A DNA stretch of 64,000 nt from Oncomelania hupensis (taxonomy: Eukaryota; Mollusca; Gastropoda; Littorinimorpha; Pomatiopsidae): positions 74,906,119-74,970,118 of the forward strand of contig CM072511.1 in the NCBI GenBank assembly GCA_036898135.1, written 5' to 3'. Position numbers and translations under genes: made by a program. The number at the start of each line of letters is the position of its first letter. The stretch's first letter is position 1. This document shows, piece by piece, positions 22,061 to 32,621 of the stretch. The notes below the pieces were generated by a model. That model was not told the DNA's origin and searched no databases. It worked only from the letters and a program-made list of their open reading frames with translations.

Positions 22061-22692
22061 TCCTCTCTTTTCTAAATAAAATACTTCCTGTATTTTTAGA
22101 TAATGGACATTCAGTTGTTTTGCTCATGGCATTAATAAAATATCAAATTAATTTCAACCATATAAACCTAATTCTAATATTTCCACTTAAAAATATACAA
22201 ACAAATTTCTGAATAACTATATGAAGTTTTCAACTTTAACTTCAGCTTGTATAAAACATTGTTCAACTTATAATCTCTTGTAACACAATAATATCTAACA
22301 ATAAGAAATTCTTATTTTCAAACCTTTAACTTTCACATTGTTTGTTTGCATGTGTGCGAGTGTATGCGTTTGAACATGTACATATCAACATACATCAACA
22401 TTCATAAATTCACTCATTTCTCATATCTTGAGATTCATTTACTGTCTTTTTCAGTCTTTTCACTGTCTTCATGTACTAAACAACTACTATCTTCACTGTT
22501 ACACATACTTGTATATAATGTTCTTGTTTTTTTTGTTCACTTTTCTTTGTCACCAATGTTCAATTAATCATAACACTAAATCATTCTTCACACAAATAAA
22601 ACATAATTATTCTTCTGCTATTTGCAATACACTGTTCATATTGTTTTTTTCTATTTTCACAGTTCTTTAGATACTTTCAGTCTTTACCACAT

Positions 22693-24783
22693 TCAATACT
22701 CTTCACTGTACTTTACTGGAGGTCTCACAATTCTACCTGACCTTGTCCTAACAGCATTCTCACTGTGTGTTTGTGCTGTGCATGCTTGCTGTGTATTAGT
22801 CTGTTCTGGAATGCTTTCATTCTCTACTCTTCTTCTTTCTGTTGGTGTATGATTTTGTGTTTGTGGACTGTATGTGAATGACTCTCTTGTGTCTTGTGGT
22901 TGAAATTCTACTTGTGTTGGTCTGAGCATTCTTCTGTTTCTTCTGTAATGTACATCTTGCTCATCTTTGGCTACATAGGATCTGGGTGTTGTATGAGGAT
23001 TAACTACTTCTGCTCTTTTCCATTTGTCTCCAAACTGCATCATGATTGGATCACCTGATTTGAGTTTTGACAGTGTTTTACCTGCTTTTCTGTCAAAGTA
23101 CTTTTTCTGTGTTTTCTGTCTTACTTTCATTGCTTTGTGATTTGACTTGTTATTTTGTTTTCCTGGTTTGAGTGTTTCTTCTCTCATAGGAAGTGTTGTT
23201 TTCAGTTTTCTGCCTAGAAACAATTCTGCGGGTGATTTTCCTGTGTCAAGAGAAGTATTTCTGTAATCTAGCAATGCTTTGAATGGATCCTTTGCTTTGT
23301 GAAGCAACTGTTTGACTGTTTGAACCATGCGTTCTGCTTGACCATTGCTTTGAGGATGGTACGGACTTGAGGTTTTGTGTTTGATTTCATATTCTTCTGT
23401 GAAATCTGTGAATTCATGACTAGAAAATTGCGGACCATTATCTGTGATTAACTCATCTGGAATTCCATATCTTGCTATCAAGCTCTTCATGTGATCAATG
23501 ACTTGTTTGCTTTTCAGTTTGTTCAGCTGAATAACTTTCGGCCATTTTGAATAGTAATCTACTACCAATAGATAGTGTATTTGGTTCAATTCAAACAAAT
23601 CTGCCCCTATCTTTTTCCACGGTCTGTCTGGAATTTCTACGGGTATCATTGGTTCTTTTGGATTTGATTTGGAGTTTTCAGCACAAGTTCTGCATGAAGC
23701 AATTGTGTCTTCAACCTGAGATGACATTCCTGGCCAATACATAGATTCTCTAGCTCGATTCTTGCATTTGACAATTCCTAGATGTGATTCATGTACTCTG
23801 TTCACCATTTCTTTTCTCAGTGATTTCGGAACGACAATCCTAAATCCTCTATAGATCAAACCATCAGTGAAAACTAACTCATCGCGGAATGACCAGTATG
23901 CTCTGACTTCTTCAGGCACTTCAGACCGGTTTTCTGGAAATCCTTCCAGAATGACTGTTTTTAACTTTTGCAATTCAGCATCTTTTTCAGTTTCCCTCTG
24001 AAATTCTTCATATTTCTTGTCTGAAATAGAAATTCTGGACCTTGGGTTGATTGCATTTATCTCTTTGTCTGGTACAAGTTGTTCTTTTGTTACTTTTAGG
24101 TATGACCTGCTCAGTGTATCTGCTACAAACATTTCTTTGCCTGGTTTGTATGTGACTCTCAAATCATACTTTTGCAACTGTAGCATGAATCTTTGCAATC
24201 TGACAGGTGCATTGTGTAGCGGTTTTGTGAAGATTGCTTGCAGAGGTTTGTGATCTGTTTCTACATCAACTTGTCTGCCATACACATAAGTGTGAAACTT
24301 TTCGCATCCGAACACTACAGCTAGTGTTTCCTTTTCTATTTGCGCATAGTTCTGTTGCGTTTTGGTGAGAGCGCGTGAACCATAGGCAATTGGCTGACCT
24401 TCTTGCATTAAACAACATCCAAGACCTGTTGCAGATGCATCCACTGAGAGTGTAAGAGGTTTATTTGGGTCATAGTACCTCAGAACAGGAGATTCTGTCA
24501 CTAATTTTTTTAGCTTTTGGAAACTATCTTCTTCTTTCTTTGACCATTTCCAGACTGCTTCCTTCTCTGTGAGCTTTCTGAGAGGTGTAGCTACTTCAGC
24601 TAAGTTTGGTAGAAACTTGCCTAAGTACTGAATGAGACCCAAGAAAGTCATCAGTTCTTTCTTGTTTTCTGGAATGTTCATATTTTGAACTGCTCGGATT
24701 TTCTCCGGATCTGCTTTCAGACCTTGACCTGTCAGTATGTGACCTACATACTTGATCTCTGGCTTTCGAATTGCGCATTTGGA
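22693..24783 (-). pseudogene. Element C pol, 3' part: RT end, RNase H, integrase
   Basis: The frame continues that of the upstream part after the TAG. From the first Met (24681) it gives 662 residues. RNase H has LSVDAS (D81) and ETDHKPL. Integrase has the HHCC zinc site (H296, H300, C330, C333), the catalytic D361 and D414 (TDNG), and E450 (NGQAE), spaced DD35E. The C-terminal tail is Gln/Thr/Arg-rich. It acts with the RT to copy and insert the element. The domains are otherwise unbroken. It is labelled a pseudogene only because translation from gag would stop at 24784. Confidence 0.9.
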
Positions 24784-26643
24784 CTAATTGAACTTCAGAC
24801 CTGACTCCCTAGCTTTTTCCATCACCTTTTTCAGGCGTTTGTCATGCTGTTTCTCATCCTTTCCCCACACTACGATATCATCCTGAACAGCTTCAGCACC
24901 CTCTATGCCCTCTACCATCTCAGACATCACTCTTTGGAAAATTTCGCTTGCCGATACAATCCCAAAAGGAAGACGGAGGAATCTGAAACGACCAAAAGGA
25001 GTGTTGAAAGTGCAAAGTTTTGAGCTTTTTTCATCTAGCTTGAGCTGCCAATATCCTGAAGTTGCATCTAGCTTTGAGAATATTTTTGCATCAGGCATGT
25101 TTTGAACAATTTCTTCAATTGTTTTCAGGGGGTAATGTTCGCGTTTTACAGCTTTGTTTAGGTCTCTAGGGTCAATACAAATTCTGAGTTTTGTTGAGGT
25201 CTCTACGACAACCATACTGTTTACCCATTCTGTCGGTTCTATTTGTTTGACAATGACTCCTTCTTTCTCCATGCGCTGGAGTTCAGCTTTGACTTTATCA
25301 TGAAGTGCAACTGGTAGTTTACGTGGTGGATGAACTACAGGCTCAACGTTTGGGTCAATTTTGATTTTAACCTCTCCAGGTAGGCATCCTAACCCTTCAA
25401 ATGAATCTGGGTATCCAGATTTGACATCTTGAGGAATGCTTGCATGCACCGTGTCAACTCTTTGTATCAGTCCTAACGTCTGACATGCCTCAAGACCTAG
25501 TATTGCTGCATTGTCCACCTCTGTGACAAAGAATTCTACTTCATGCTCTTTGCATTTGCATCTGCATGTAAGTTTTGTTGTCCCTAGTGTCTTGATGCAG
25601 TGACCTGAGTATGATTTCAGTTTGATTTTGGACTTTCTCAGCATTTTGTCTTTAAACATCTTGAATGTTTGCTGCGAGATGACGTTGCATTTTGCACCAG
25701 TGTCAAGCTGAAACTTTATCTGCTTTTCTTCAACATCTAGTGTTTCATACCATGCACTACCAACTTTGTTGATGTCTGTGTTCCCTATTGCACCTAGCGT
25801 GTATGTCATGACTGTGTCATTATCATCATCATCTGTGCCTGTATCACTATCATCTAGTGCATTTATCTTTCTTCTGTATGTGTTCTTCGTTCGACACATC
25901 TTTGCAAAATGATTGGGCTTCTTGCATTTTGTGCACTTTTGTCCTATTGCAGGGCATTCTGCTTTGCTTGTGTGCTTTCTTCCACACCGACCACATTTGT
26001 ATTGTGCATCTTTCTGTTTGTGTTGGCTTTCTTTCTTGTAGCCTGTACCTTTGTCTGCATGTTTGTGATGGACTGCATTGATAGCTGCTGCTTGAGACAA
26101 TTTCATTTGTTGAAGTTGTGAGCTAGACATTTCTTCAACCCTAGCAATTTCTATTGCTTTCTCTAGTGTAAGTTCCCTACCTACATCTATCAGTTTCTCT
26201 CGCACTTTTTCTGACTTAGTGCCGAAAACTATTCTGTCTCTGACCATAGCATCTTCTTGATCTCCATAGGCACACTCTTTTGCCAACAGCTTCAGTTCTG
26301 TTACAAATTGTTCACATGTTTCATCATTTGACTGTACTTTACCCTGGAACTTGTATCTTGCGAAGATGGGGTTCGACTTTGGTTCCACGTACTGTTGAAA
26401 ACGTGTGTAGTACTCTTGTAGAGACTTCTGTTGTTCGTCCGTGAGATTCCATGTCGAAAAGATTTTGCGTCCTCTTTCTCCCACCCACAGCATAAGGTAC
26501 GAGCACTTCTCCTCCTCGGACTTTGACTTTAACGGTCCCTTGAAGGTGAACTTCACGTGGCTATGAAAGTCTTTCCATTCTTGTGCGAGATCCCGGACTG
26601 ACCAGTCAAATTTAGGTACGTGACCGCTTGCAGACTCCATCAT
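24784..26643 (-). pseudogene. Element C gag-protease-RT, ends at a premature TAG
   Basis: 619 codons. Gag occupies about residues 1-215. Two zinc knuckles follow: a CX2CX3HX5C variant at 217-230 and CX2CX4HX4C at 237-250. The protease has DTGA at 314-317. The RT has LDATSGYWQ (from 525) and the catalytic pair in VQDDIVV (about 587). A TAG directly after GLKFN occupies a position where related proteins have a charged residue; the frame then runs on unbroken. Programmed readthrough is conceivable but unlikely in mid-RT. Two ATGs in tandem overlap the end of the primer-binding site, leaving no 5' leader. Confidence 0.9.
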
Positions 26644-26659
26644 CCCACTTCTGACACCA
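26643..26659 (-). promoter_or_regulatory. Element C tRNA primer-binding site
   Basis: TGGTGTCAGAAGTGGGA directly follows the 5' LTR and would pair with a tRNA 3' end ...TCTGACACCA, probably tRNA-Leu. The same 17 bases serve element A at 35641-35657. Confidence 0.82.
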
Positions 26660-26899
26660 TGTGTTGTTCTTCTTGAATGTTTGTTTATCAGGCAAACACT
26701 TTAATAGAAGGCAGTGGATTGTGGTGTTACATGGAAGCCATCTTTTATTCCATTGTTATTCTCTACTCCAAGAGATGCAACTCTTGTTCTCAACTAATCA
26801 ACTCGACGTCATTAATCAAAGGTTACGTCCCTTGGACCTATTAAGCTGACTGACCAATCTTCTTTCCATTACATGTACTAGTAGGCTCTGTACATGACA
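26660..26899 (-). repeat. Element C 5' LTR
   Basis: The 240-bp partner of 21809-22060, with the same TG/CA ends. U3 promoter elements are not obvious by eye. Confidence 0.92.
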
Positions 26900-26904
26900 A
26901 TCAT

Positions 26905-27165
26905 AACGCCTGAGAAACTCACCACCCAACAACTTGAGTCTCAGTCTATTGTATCTCGATGCGCTAAACAAAAAATGTAATCCCCCCAATCAAATCACAA
27001 CACCCGAGAAACTCACCACCCAACAACTTGAGTCTCAGTCTATTGTAACTCGATGCGATGAACAAAAAATGTAATTCCCCCAATCAAATCATAACGCCTG
27101 AGAAACTCACCACCCAACAACTTGAGTCTCAGTCTATTGTAACTCGATGCGATGAACAAAAAATG
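26905..27165. repeat. 94-bp tandem repeats of element B, right block
   Basis: About three more units of the array begun at 21590. The first resumes exactly after the ATCAT duplication of element C. Confidence 0.85.
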
Positions 27166-28538
27166 TACCCTATAATTCCCTATCAATCATAACGACTCGT
27201 TAAACTTTCATATATTCAACAGTCATAGTCGGGGACCTTTCTATTATATGGTAATTAAGAATCACTGTACTCAATGTATATGGTCAAGAACATATACACA
27301 CACCATCTCGGCTAAAAAATAAAATACTTGATATATATTCAAACACCACACAAAACAACTTGTACTGACAGAAAATATACTACAATAAAACCCTGAATAG
27401 TGTGAATTATTCCATGAATATTACAATGTAGTATAATATATGTTTATTATTAGTAGTACTCCTAATATTTTGGTTAAAACAATAGCGCCGGTAGACATTA
27501 TTAATTTAATGAATGGCCAATTCACCAAATACCAATAACTCTAACAAACGCTATTACAGAAGCAATATTTCTTTGAGAAAGTATTTTTATTTAATACTTT
27601 TACTGCAAACAGAATGACACATATTCAGATGTACTAATATATAGATGTGCGTTTATTTGAAATACCACAATCTTACAACATTCATAGAAATATCACTTAT
27701 TTATTTATTTACTTATTTATAATTGCAATTTTATACAGTCCACAAATGTAATTAATGTTTTAGTTTTTATTTTAAATGAAAAGGTCTCAAACTGAAGTCA
27801 TATCCAAATATTGATACTATGCTTTATTGATATAATTTCTGTCAAATACAATTACAATAAATGTCACAAAAACCTATCACCACCACATCACCGTTACATG
27901 TATCCCATTTGTGAAATAATGGCACCCACAATAAATAATAAGGTAATAAGAAATTGATTATGTTTTTACGCAACATCCCTACAAGCGACGCCTTCAAAAA
28001 CTTAATTCCAAATCAGACTGAAATATCACATCCTAACATAAACAATAGACTGCATTCAAGCAAAACTCTCCAAATAAAATTGTACCCTCATACATTTTCA
28101 CTGAGTATAAGAGAATAAAATTAGCCTAAAATAGAAAAATACCACACCCAAATTAACCTTATGCATTTCCTACCTTTATTTACCAATAAAATCACAGAAA
28201 GGACAAAGCACCACAACACAAACCAAATATCACGACCAAAACACGACGATCCGAATCCTAAAATAATTTCAAGAAAAATACCACAGCTTCGTTTTCGCAT
28301 AGACGCTAGAGTCTATGGTTTTCGGCGGCACCTAGGCTATAGTGACCTAACTCGTCCGTCCTTTACCTCTCCCCCAACTGCCATCTTTTGGATACGGACA
28401 AATCCAAGGATTCCGGCAGATACGTGCAGGTCTTAGCTTCAAAAATTCATTTAATTTCCGAATTCAAAGAAGAAATTTTCAAACCAATGTCGTCGTAAAA
28501 CTAACAGGTCCGCATCTACATGTCGACGATCGCCAATA

Positions 28539-28866
28539 GATACACAACGCCACTATACAACACGCAACATGGGGATCACCAATCTCGCCTCTGCCTTGCG
28601 TCATGCACCTTTCACACTCTCATTCACTGCAAATATAATAAACCATACTTACAACGCTTCGATCTCTACTCCAAACATACCTGTCTAACCTAACTAACTA
28701 CTGTCTTTGTCCACCGTCAGTGTCCACAGTCCAGTCACTGTCTTCGTGCTCTCTGGGGAGAAGCAAAACCAACAGACACCCACAGACGTCACACAGCACG
28801 TCACATCACAGACAAGACGTCATTTCCTAAACACAGCGCGTGCTCTCTTTCTGATTCACCCTTACA
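28539..28866 (-). repeat. Element B 5' LTR
   Basis: Matches 20926-21256. Its inner terminus reads TATCTATTGGCG where TATCTTACATTGGCG is expected, consistent with a 3-bp deletion at the LTR/primer-site junction. Confidence 0.82.
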
Positions 28867-28870
28867 ATAT

Positions 28871-28968
28871 CGATGCCGCTCGGGTCTGTTTTTATCTTTT
28901 GTTGGTTCGTCCGGAATAAACATGCCAACGTGTTTTCCTGGTCTGTAGATTTTTTCCCGTTTGTCACA
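28871..28968 (-). repeat. Element A 3' LTR, remaining piece
   Basis: CGATGCCGCTCGGGTCTG through CCCGTTTGTCACA, which completes the LTR cut at 20925. Beyond it, 28969-29343 is element A interior with a short minus frame (29234-29016) and no recognisable domain. Confidence 0.85.
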
Positions 28969-29343
28969 ATGCCCTTCCGGTTGAAAATAATGATTCTCCT
29001 GAATCATGTTATCTTTCAGTCGATGGTAATAATTTTCAGTTCTTGAGCTAGGCTGTCTGCTTTCGCTACCGCAAGGTCCAAATTAAAGTTATCGTCGTTT
29101 GTCGTTGTTTCTTTGTGTCCTGTTTTCCTTTCCATCGTTTTCGGTGGTGTCGGTGGTTCAAGCGGTGACGGAGACGCAAGGCACGCTTTTTCCTTGAATG
29201 CGGCCCAGTTCCATACTGGAATCGTTACGCTCATGTTGTTTAAATATTAGAGTTCCGCCTCCCAATCCCATTCTGTTCCCGTGGCTTTTCATGTATCGCT
29301 CTAAGTCCTCCTTCTTCCTGAAGATATACTTGCATTCTTGTAT

Positions 29344-29476
29344 ACCCCCGTTGGGGTGCCGGGAGTTTCAGTATAAATAGTATCCCCACTTTCTGGAAAT
29401 TTAGTGCTTTAAATTCCCACTGTCGCTGTCTTTCTCATTTGCTCTTTCTCATTCCTGCTCTTTTCTATCAATCTGC

Positions 29477-29521
<45 letters not shown>

Positions 29522-31106
29522 GGATTTTTATATAGCGGGTACTCCAGCCTATGACCAGACTCACCACGCTTTACATAGTCATTACATATAAGTACATGCA
29601 CTTGATAAAACATCGCTTTCGCTACAATACTCCAAAAGACATAACAGTAAGGGTACAAATTATTTACACTTATGTACACAAATTACAATTTACAACTATG
29701 TACACAAATGACAGAAAAGACAAATAGAATAGCAAAATCATATTCACAGCTATTTATATGCCCGGTTAGGCCCAGGAGGAAAAACAGTATAAATATGTAC
29801 AGCCGTGTATACACTTACGGATCAGACAGAGACAAAGAGGAGAGAATGGCAGCGGGATACAGATCATTCTGAATAGTGAAGTTTGAAGAGGTGGGTTTTG
29901 AGGGCCTTTTTGAATGCTTGTGTTGATTGTATGTTGCGGATATGGGAGGGAAGGGAGTTCCACTGCTTAGGTGCGGAGTAAGCGAATGCACGTTGGCCGT
30001 ATGTCTTAGTGCGGGTGACGGGAACCTTGAGTGTGCGAGTGTCGGCAGAAGATCTTAAAGTGCGTGAAGGGGAGTAGACAGACAGTAGATCAGCAAGGTA
30101 GGAGGGACAAGAATCTGTGAAGAAGTTGTGACAGAGAACAGAGAGTTTGTACTCTATGCGTGCTTGCACAGGAAGCCAGTGAAGGGAATGTAGTAGAGGT
30201 GTGATGTGATCGCGTTTCTTAGCTCGGAATACTAGTCTAGCTGCTGAGTTCTGAACCTTTTGTAGCTTGTCAATGATGTGTTTTGGGGAGCCAGCAAGGA
30301 GAGAGTTGCAATAGTCAAGACGAGAAAGGACGAGAGCGCAGACTAGGGTTTTGGTGGCAGTGAGCGTAAGATAGTGGCGAAAGGAGCTGATTTGGCGTAT
30401 GGCCGTGTATGCAGAGCGACAGATGTTGGAGATGTGGTTGTTGAGGGACAGGTCATCGGAGAGAATGTAGCCGAGATTTCTTGCTGAGGATGAGAACTGA
30501 ATGTTTGTTGTCCCTACTGTAAGCGATGTTGGGAGAGGAGGGAGTGAGGAGGAGGTGTTGTGCTTGTGAATGAGGAGGGCTTCGGTTTTGTCGTCATTAA
30601 GCTTAAGCTTGTTGCGTGTCATCCATGACTTAATGTCTGTGATGCAGTTCTCCAAAGTCTGAACCTATACTATCGTCTTCTTCGCTAGACCAGTCTCCTA
30701 CCTTTTTTCTTGAAAACTCTTCCGGGACAAGACTCCTTGTTTGTGTATGAGGTCTGTTGGATCAGCTTGGGAATATTGGACGCTTTCTGCCAGGTGGTCA
30801 CTAGGGCTTCCTATGATGTTATTATTTAGCAATGCAGGCATTTTATATGTATGTGTTTTGTTGATAATTTATAATGATGTTTGTATTCTATTTTGTTTTT
30901 GTAAACGGGGGTTTGATAAGTTGGGGTGAAGCCCTGCGTGGGATGTCTTTATTGTAAAGTGACTGGCTGGTGGAGAGCTTTCGGTTTTACCACTAGGATT
31001 GTTTCAGCAGATCTTTTATGCGGATCGGGGGTTGTCCGGTCCTGATTTGGCTCGGAAGAGTCCGCTGGACTAAAAGCAATAATAATGTAATGTAATGTAA
31101 TGTAAT
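29344..31106 (+). mobile_element. R1 retroposon, copy 3, split by LINE-4
   Basis: Starts ACCCCCGTTGGGGTGCCGGG and ends in a TGTAA tail. The flanking 12-bp duplication is GCATTCTTGTAT at 29332-29343 and GCATCCTTGTAT at 31107-31118, with one mismatch. It is nearly identical to copy 1 apart from the LINE at 29481-30664. It lies inside element A, in opposite orientation. Confidence 0.85.
29481..30664 (-). pseudogene. LINE-4, 5'-truncated CR1/L2-group copy in R1
   Basis: The minus frame 30655-29864 gives 263 unbroken residues: WMTRNKLKLNDDKTEALLI, LVCALVLSRLDYCNSLLAG, LQKVQNSAARLVFRAKK and LHWLPVQARIEYKLSVL. The 3' UTR ends in TTA/ATA units at 29481-29520. CTATA flanks it (29476-29480, 30665-30669). 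The intact frame and clean flanks suggest a recent insertion. No catalytic RT region is included, so it cannot be autonomous. Confidence 0.9.
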
Positions 31107-31284
31107 GCATCCTTGTATTGCGCATTCGAAAACTCGTTTATGGGTTTCCATGGCTGTGATCAGTGGTTGACTTTTATATAATTTTATATAATTTTTTTTT
31201 TCTTCCATATTTTTATGGATTTTCTCCTTGGATCATGATAGCAACAATCATAGTAACTATATTTATATGGCGAATTTCTAAAAA

Positions 31285-31592
31285 AAAAAAAAAAAAAAGG
31301 TAAAGGTAGTCCCATAGCCTTGTGGCCGTAGGGGAGCGTGATGTTGGAGATCACACTTATCTTGGGCCAGCGTAATGAGGGTGATGCCCAACTCTCTCCC
31401 TCGCTGCTTTACCTTCCCCACCCTCAAGAGAGTAGGTACTCAATCACAGTTGAGTCAACTGGGGGCGTTGTTATTTGTCGCTTCACGCCTTAGCGGTCAC
31501 CCATCCAAGTGCTAACCGCACCGGACGGTGCTTCACTTTCGACACAGTAGCGAGTGCTCCAACCACTGCACTATCCGACACCCCTAAGGTTA
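31285..31592 (-). mobile_element. SINE with tRNA-like and 5S-like promoter pieces
   Basis: On the minus strand the head GGATAGTGCAGTGGTTGGAG resembles a tRNA A box. About 80 bp on (31517-31494) comes GGTTAGCACTTGGATGGGTG, close to the box C region of 5S rRNA (GGTTAGTACTTGGATGGGAG). The body continues to CTATGGGACTACCTTTACC and a T-rich tail. Both promoter types suggest RNA polymerase III transcription. I do not know a family name. Confidence 0.6.
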
Positions 31593-32014
31593 CATATTTT
31601 GTTCCCATGGCTTTCCATTGAATCCAACGTTTTATACGACACTCACCGTAGCGCGTTCTCCCCTTCCCGTATATTTTGGATTGGCGCCCTCCCTCTACAT
31701 CTCTATGGTGATTGGGATAACACCATCGTTTCTCCTGGATATGTCCATAAGAAAATTATCTCCAAACATCACAGCTTCCCAAAGATGATTGGGATAACAA
31801 ATCCGTTTCACCTGGGTATGCCCATAAGAAATTTTCTCCATAACATTCCAGCTTCCCAATCATGTCAAATGTTTACTCGGAGACAGTGATGCTGTACAAT
31901 TCATTGGAGTAAAGGAAATTAAAAAAACCGCTCACTAGGAGATCTAGTGAGATTCTGGACATTTTCTTTTAGGGTTGAAGTAATTTTAAAAAAATCATTT
32001 TCTTTAAAAACAAA
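31593..32014. other. Unassigned spacer with a partial direct repeat
   Basis: GATTGGGATAAC followed by CCATAAGAAA-type text occurs twice (about 31710-31760 and 31784-31840). No gene. It may be element A interior or a further insertion. Confidence 0.4.
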
Positions 32015-32215
32015 TCCATTTTATAAGTAGCTGAGGTACTAATAAAATGTTTTAAAAAATCTTGTATAACTTGTAATGTATTTAAGAATATAAAAATCAA
32101 AAATAAAATCCAAGTAGCTGATGTACTAATAAAAATTTTTTTTAAATCTTGTATAACTTGTAATGTATTTAAGAATATAAAAATCAAAAATAAAATCCAT
32201 TTTATAAGCAGCTGG
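32015..32215. repeat. ~98-bp tandem repeat, about two units
   Basis: Units contain AGTAGCTGATGTACTAATAA, CTTGTATAACTTGTAATG and TATTTAAGAATATAAAAATC. T-rich low complexity (TTTCTTTGTTTCATTTT type) follows at 32300-32520. Confidence 0.8.
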
Positions 32216-32621
32216 TGTGCTTATGAATATAAAACAATCATATATATATATACATAGGAATTATTTGCGCCAATTTTTTTTACTATGATTGTTGACTGTA
32301 ATATATTCATTTTCATTTCTTTGTTTCATTCTTTCTTTTGTTTAATTTTTTCTTTCTTTGTTTCATGTTTTTCTTTGTTTCATTTTTCCCCTTTGTTTCA
32401 TTTTTTATTTCTTTATTTTTTTCTTTTCATTTTTTTTCTTTTTTTTCTTTTTTTTCTCCTTTCTTTGTTTTGTTTTTTTCTTTTTTCTTTTTTTTTCTTT
32501 TTTTTAAATTAGTATTCTTCAATAAATCTTTTTGGGGTTTGACGGACGGCCACTCCGTTTGTCAACATTTCCGTATCTTTGGCCAACAGGAGACGATCTG
32601 TTTTCAGGTTTGGTAGTTTCT

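Larger units (their letters stand above)
21809..26899 (-). mobile_element. Element C, nearly intact Ty3/Gypsy retrotransposon
   Basis: Complete LTR element with a 5-bp duplication ATCAT (21804-21808, 26900-26904). LTRs are 252 and 240 bp and differ by little more than a 4-bp and an 8-bp indel, so the insertion is recent. Order on the minus strand: 5' LTR 26899-26660, primer site 26659-26643, gag-pro-RT-RNase H-integrase in one frame broken by a single stop, purine tract AGAAAAGAGAGGA, 3' LTR 22060-21809. The protein resembles the K02A2.6-like Gypsy proteins common in invertebrates. It is the youngest layer of the nest. Confidence 0.93.
20926..28866 (-). mobile_element. Element B, non-coding LTR retrotransposon inside the A LTR
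   Basis: Two ~330-bp LTRs (20926-21256 and 28539-28866) flank the insertion, and a 4-bp duplication ATAT (20922-20925, 28867-28870) interrupts the A LTR. Orientation is minus: a purine tract AGGGGGAAGAA lies directly inside the left (3') LTR, and TTGGCGATCG follows the right (5') LTR. Without the nested element C the interior is about 2.2 kb, with no gag or pol frame, so this is a LARD-like non-autonomous element. Region 27166-28530 has no gene. Confidence 0.8.

Noticed and set aside
24784..24786. Programmed stop readthrough in element C
   Set aside because: Gag-pol readthrough stops lie between gag and protease; this TAG is inside the reverse transcriptase and is more simply a point mutation.
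25857..26121. Plus-strand Cys/Phe-rich frames over element C
   Set aside because: They are antisense shadows of the zinc-knuckle part of gag.
28871..28968. Treating this as an independent LTR fragment
   Set aside because: It completes the LTR broken at 20925, with the ATAT duplication of element B between the pieces, so it belongs to element A's 3' LTR.
29864..30655. LINE-4 as a host gene because of its clean 263-codon frame
   Set aside because: The sequence is the reverse transcriptase C-terminal tail, ends in a LINE-type microsatellite and sits inside R1 with CTATA flanks.
31494..31517. Possible 5S rRNA gene
   Set aside because: Only the box C-like region matches; the rest of 5S rRNA is absent.
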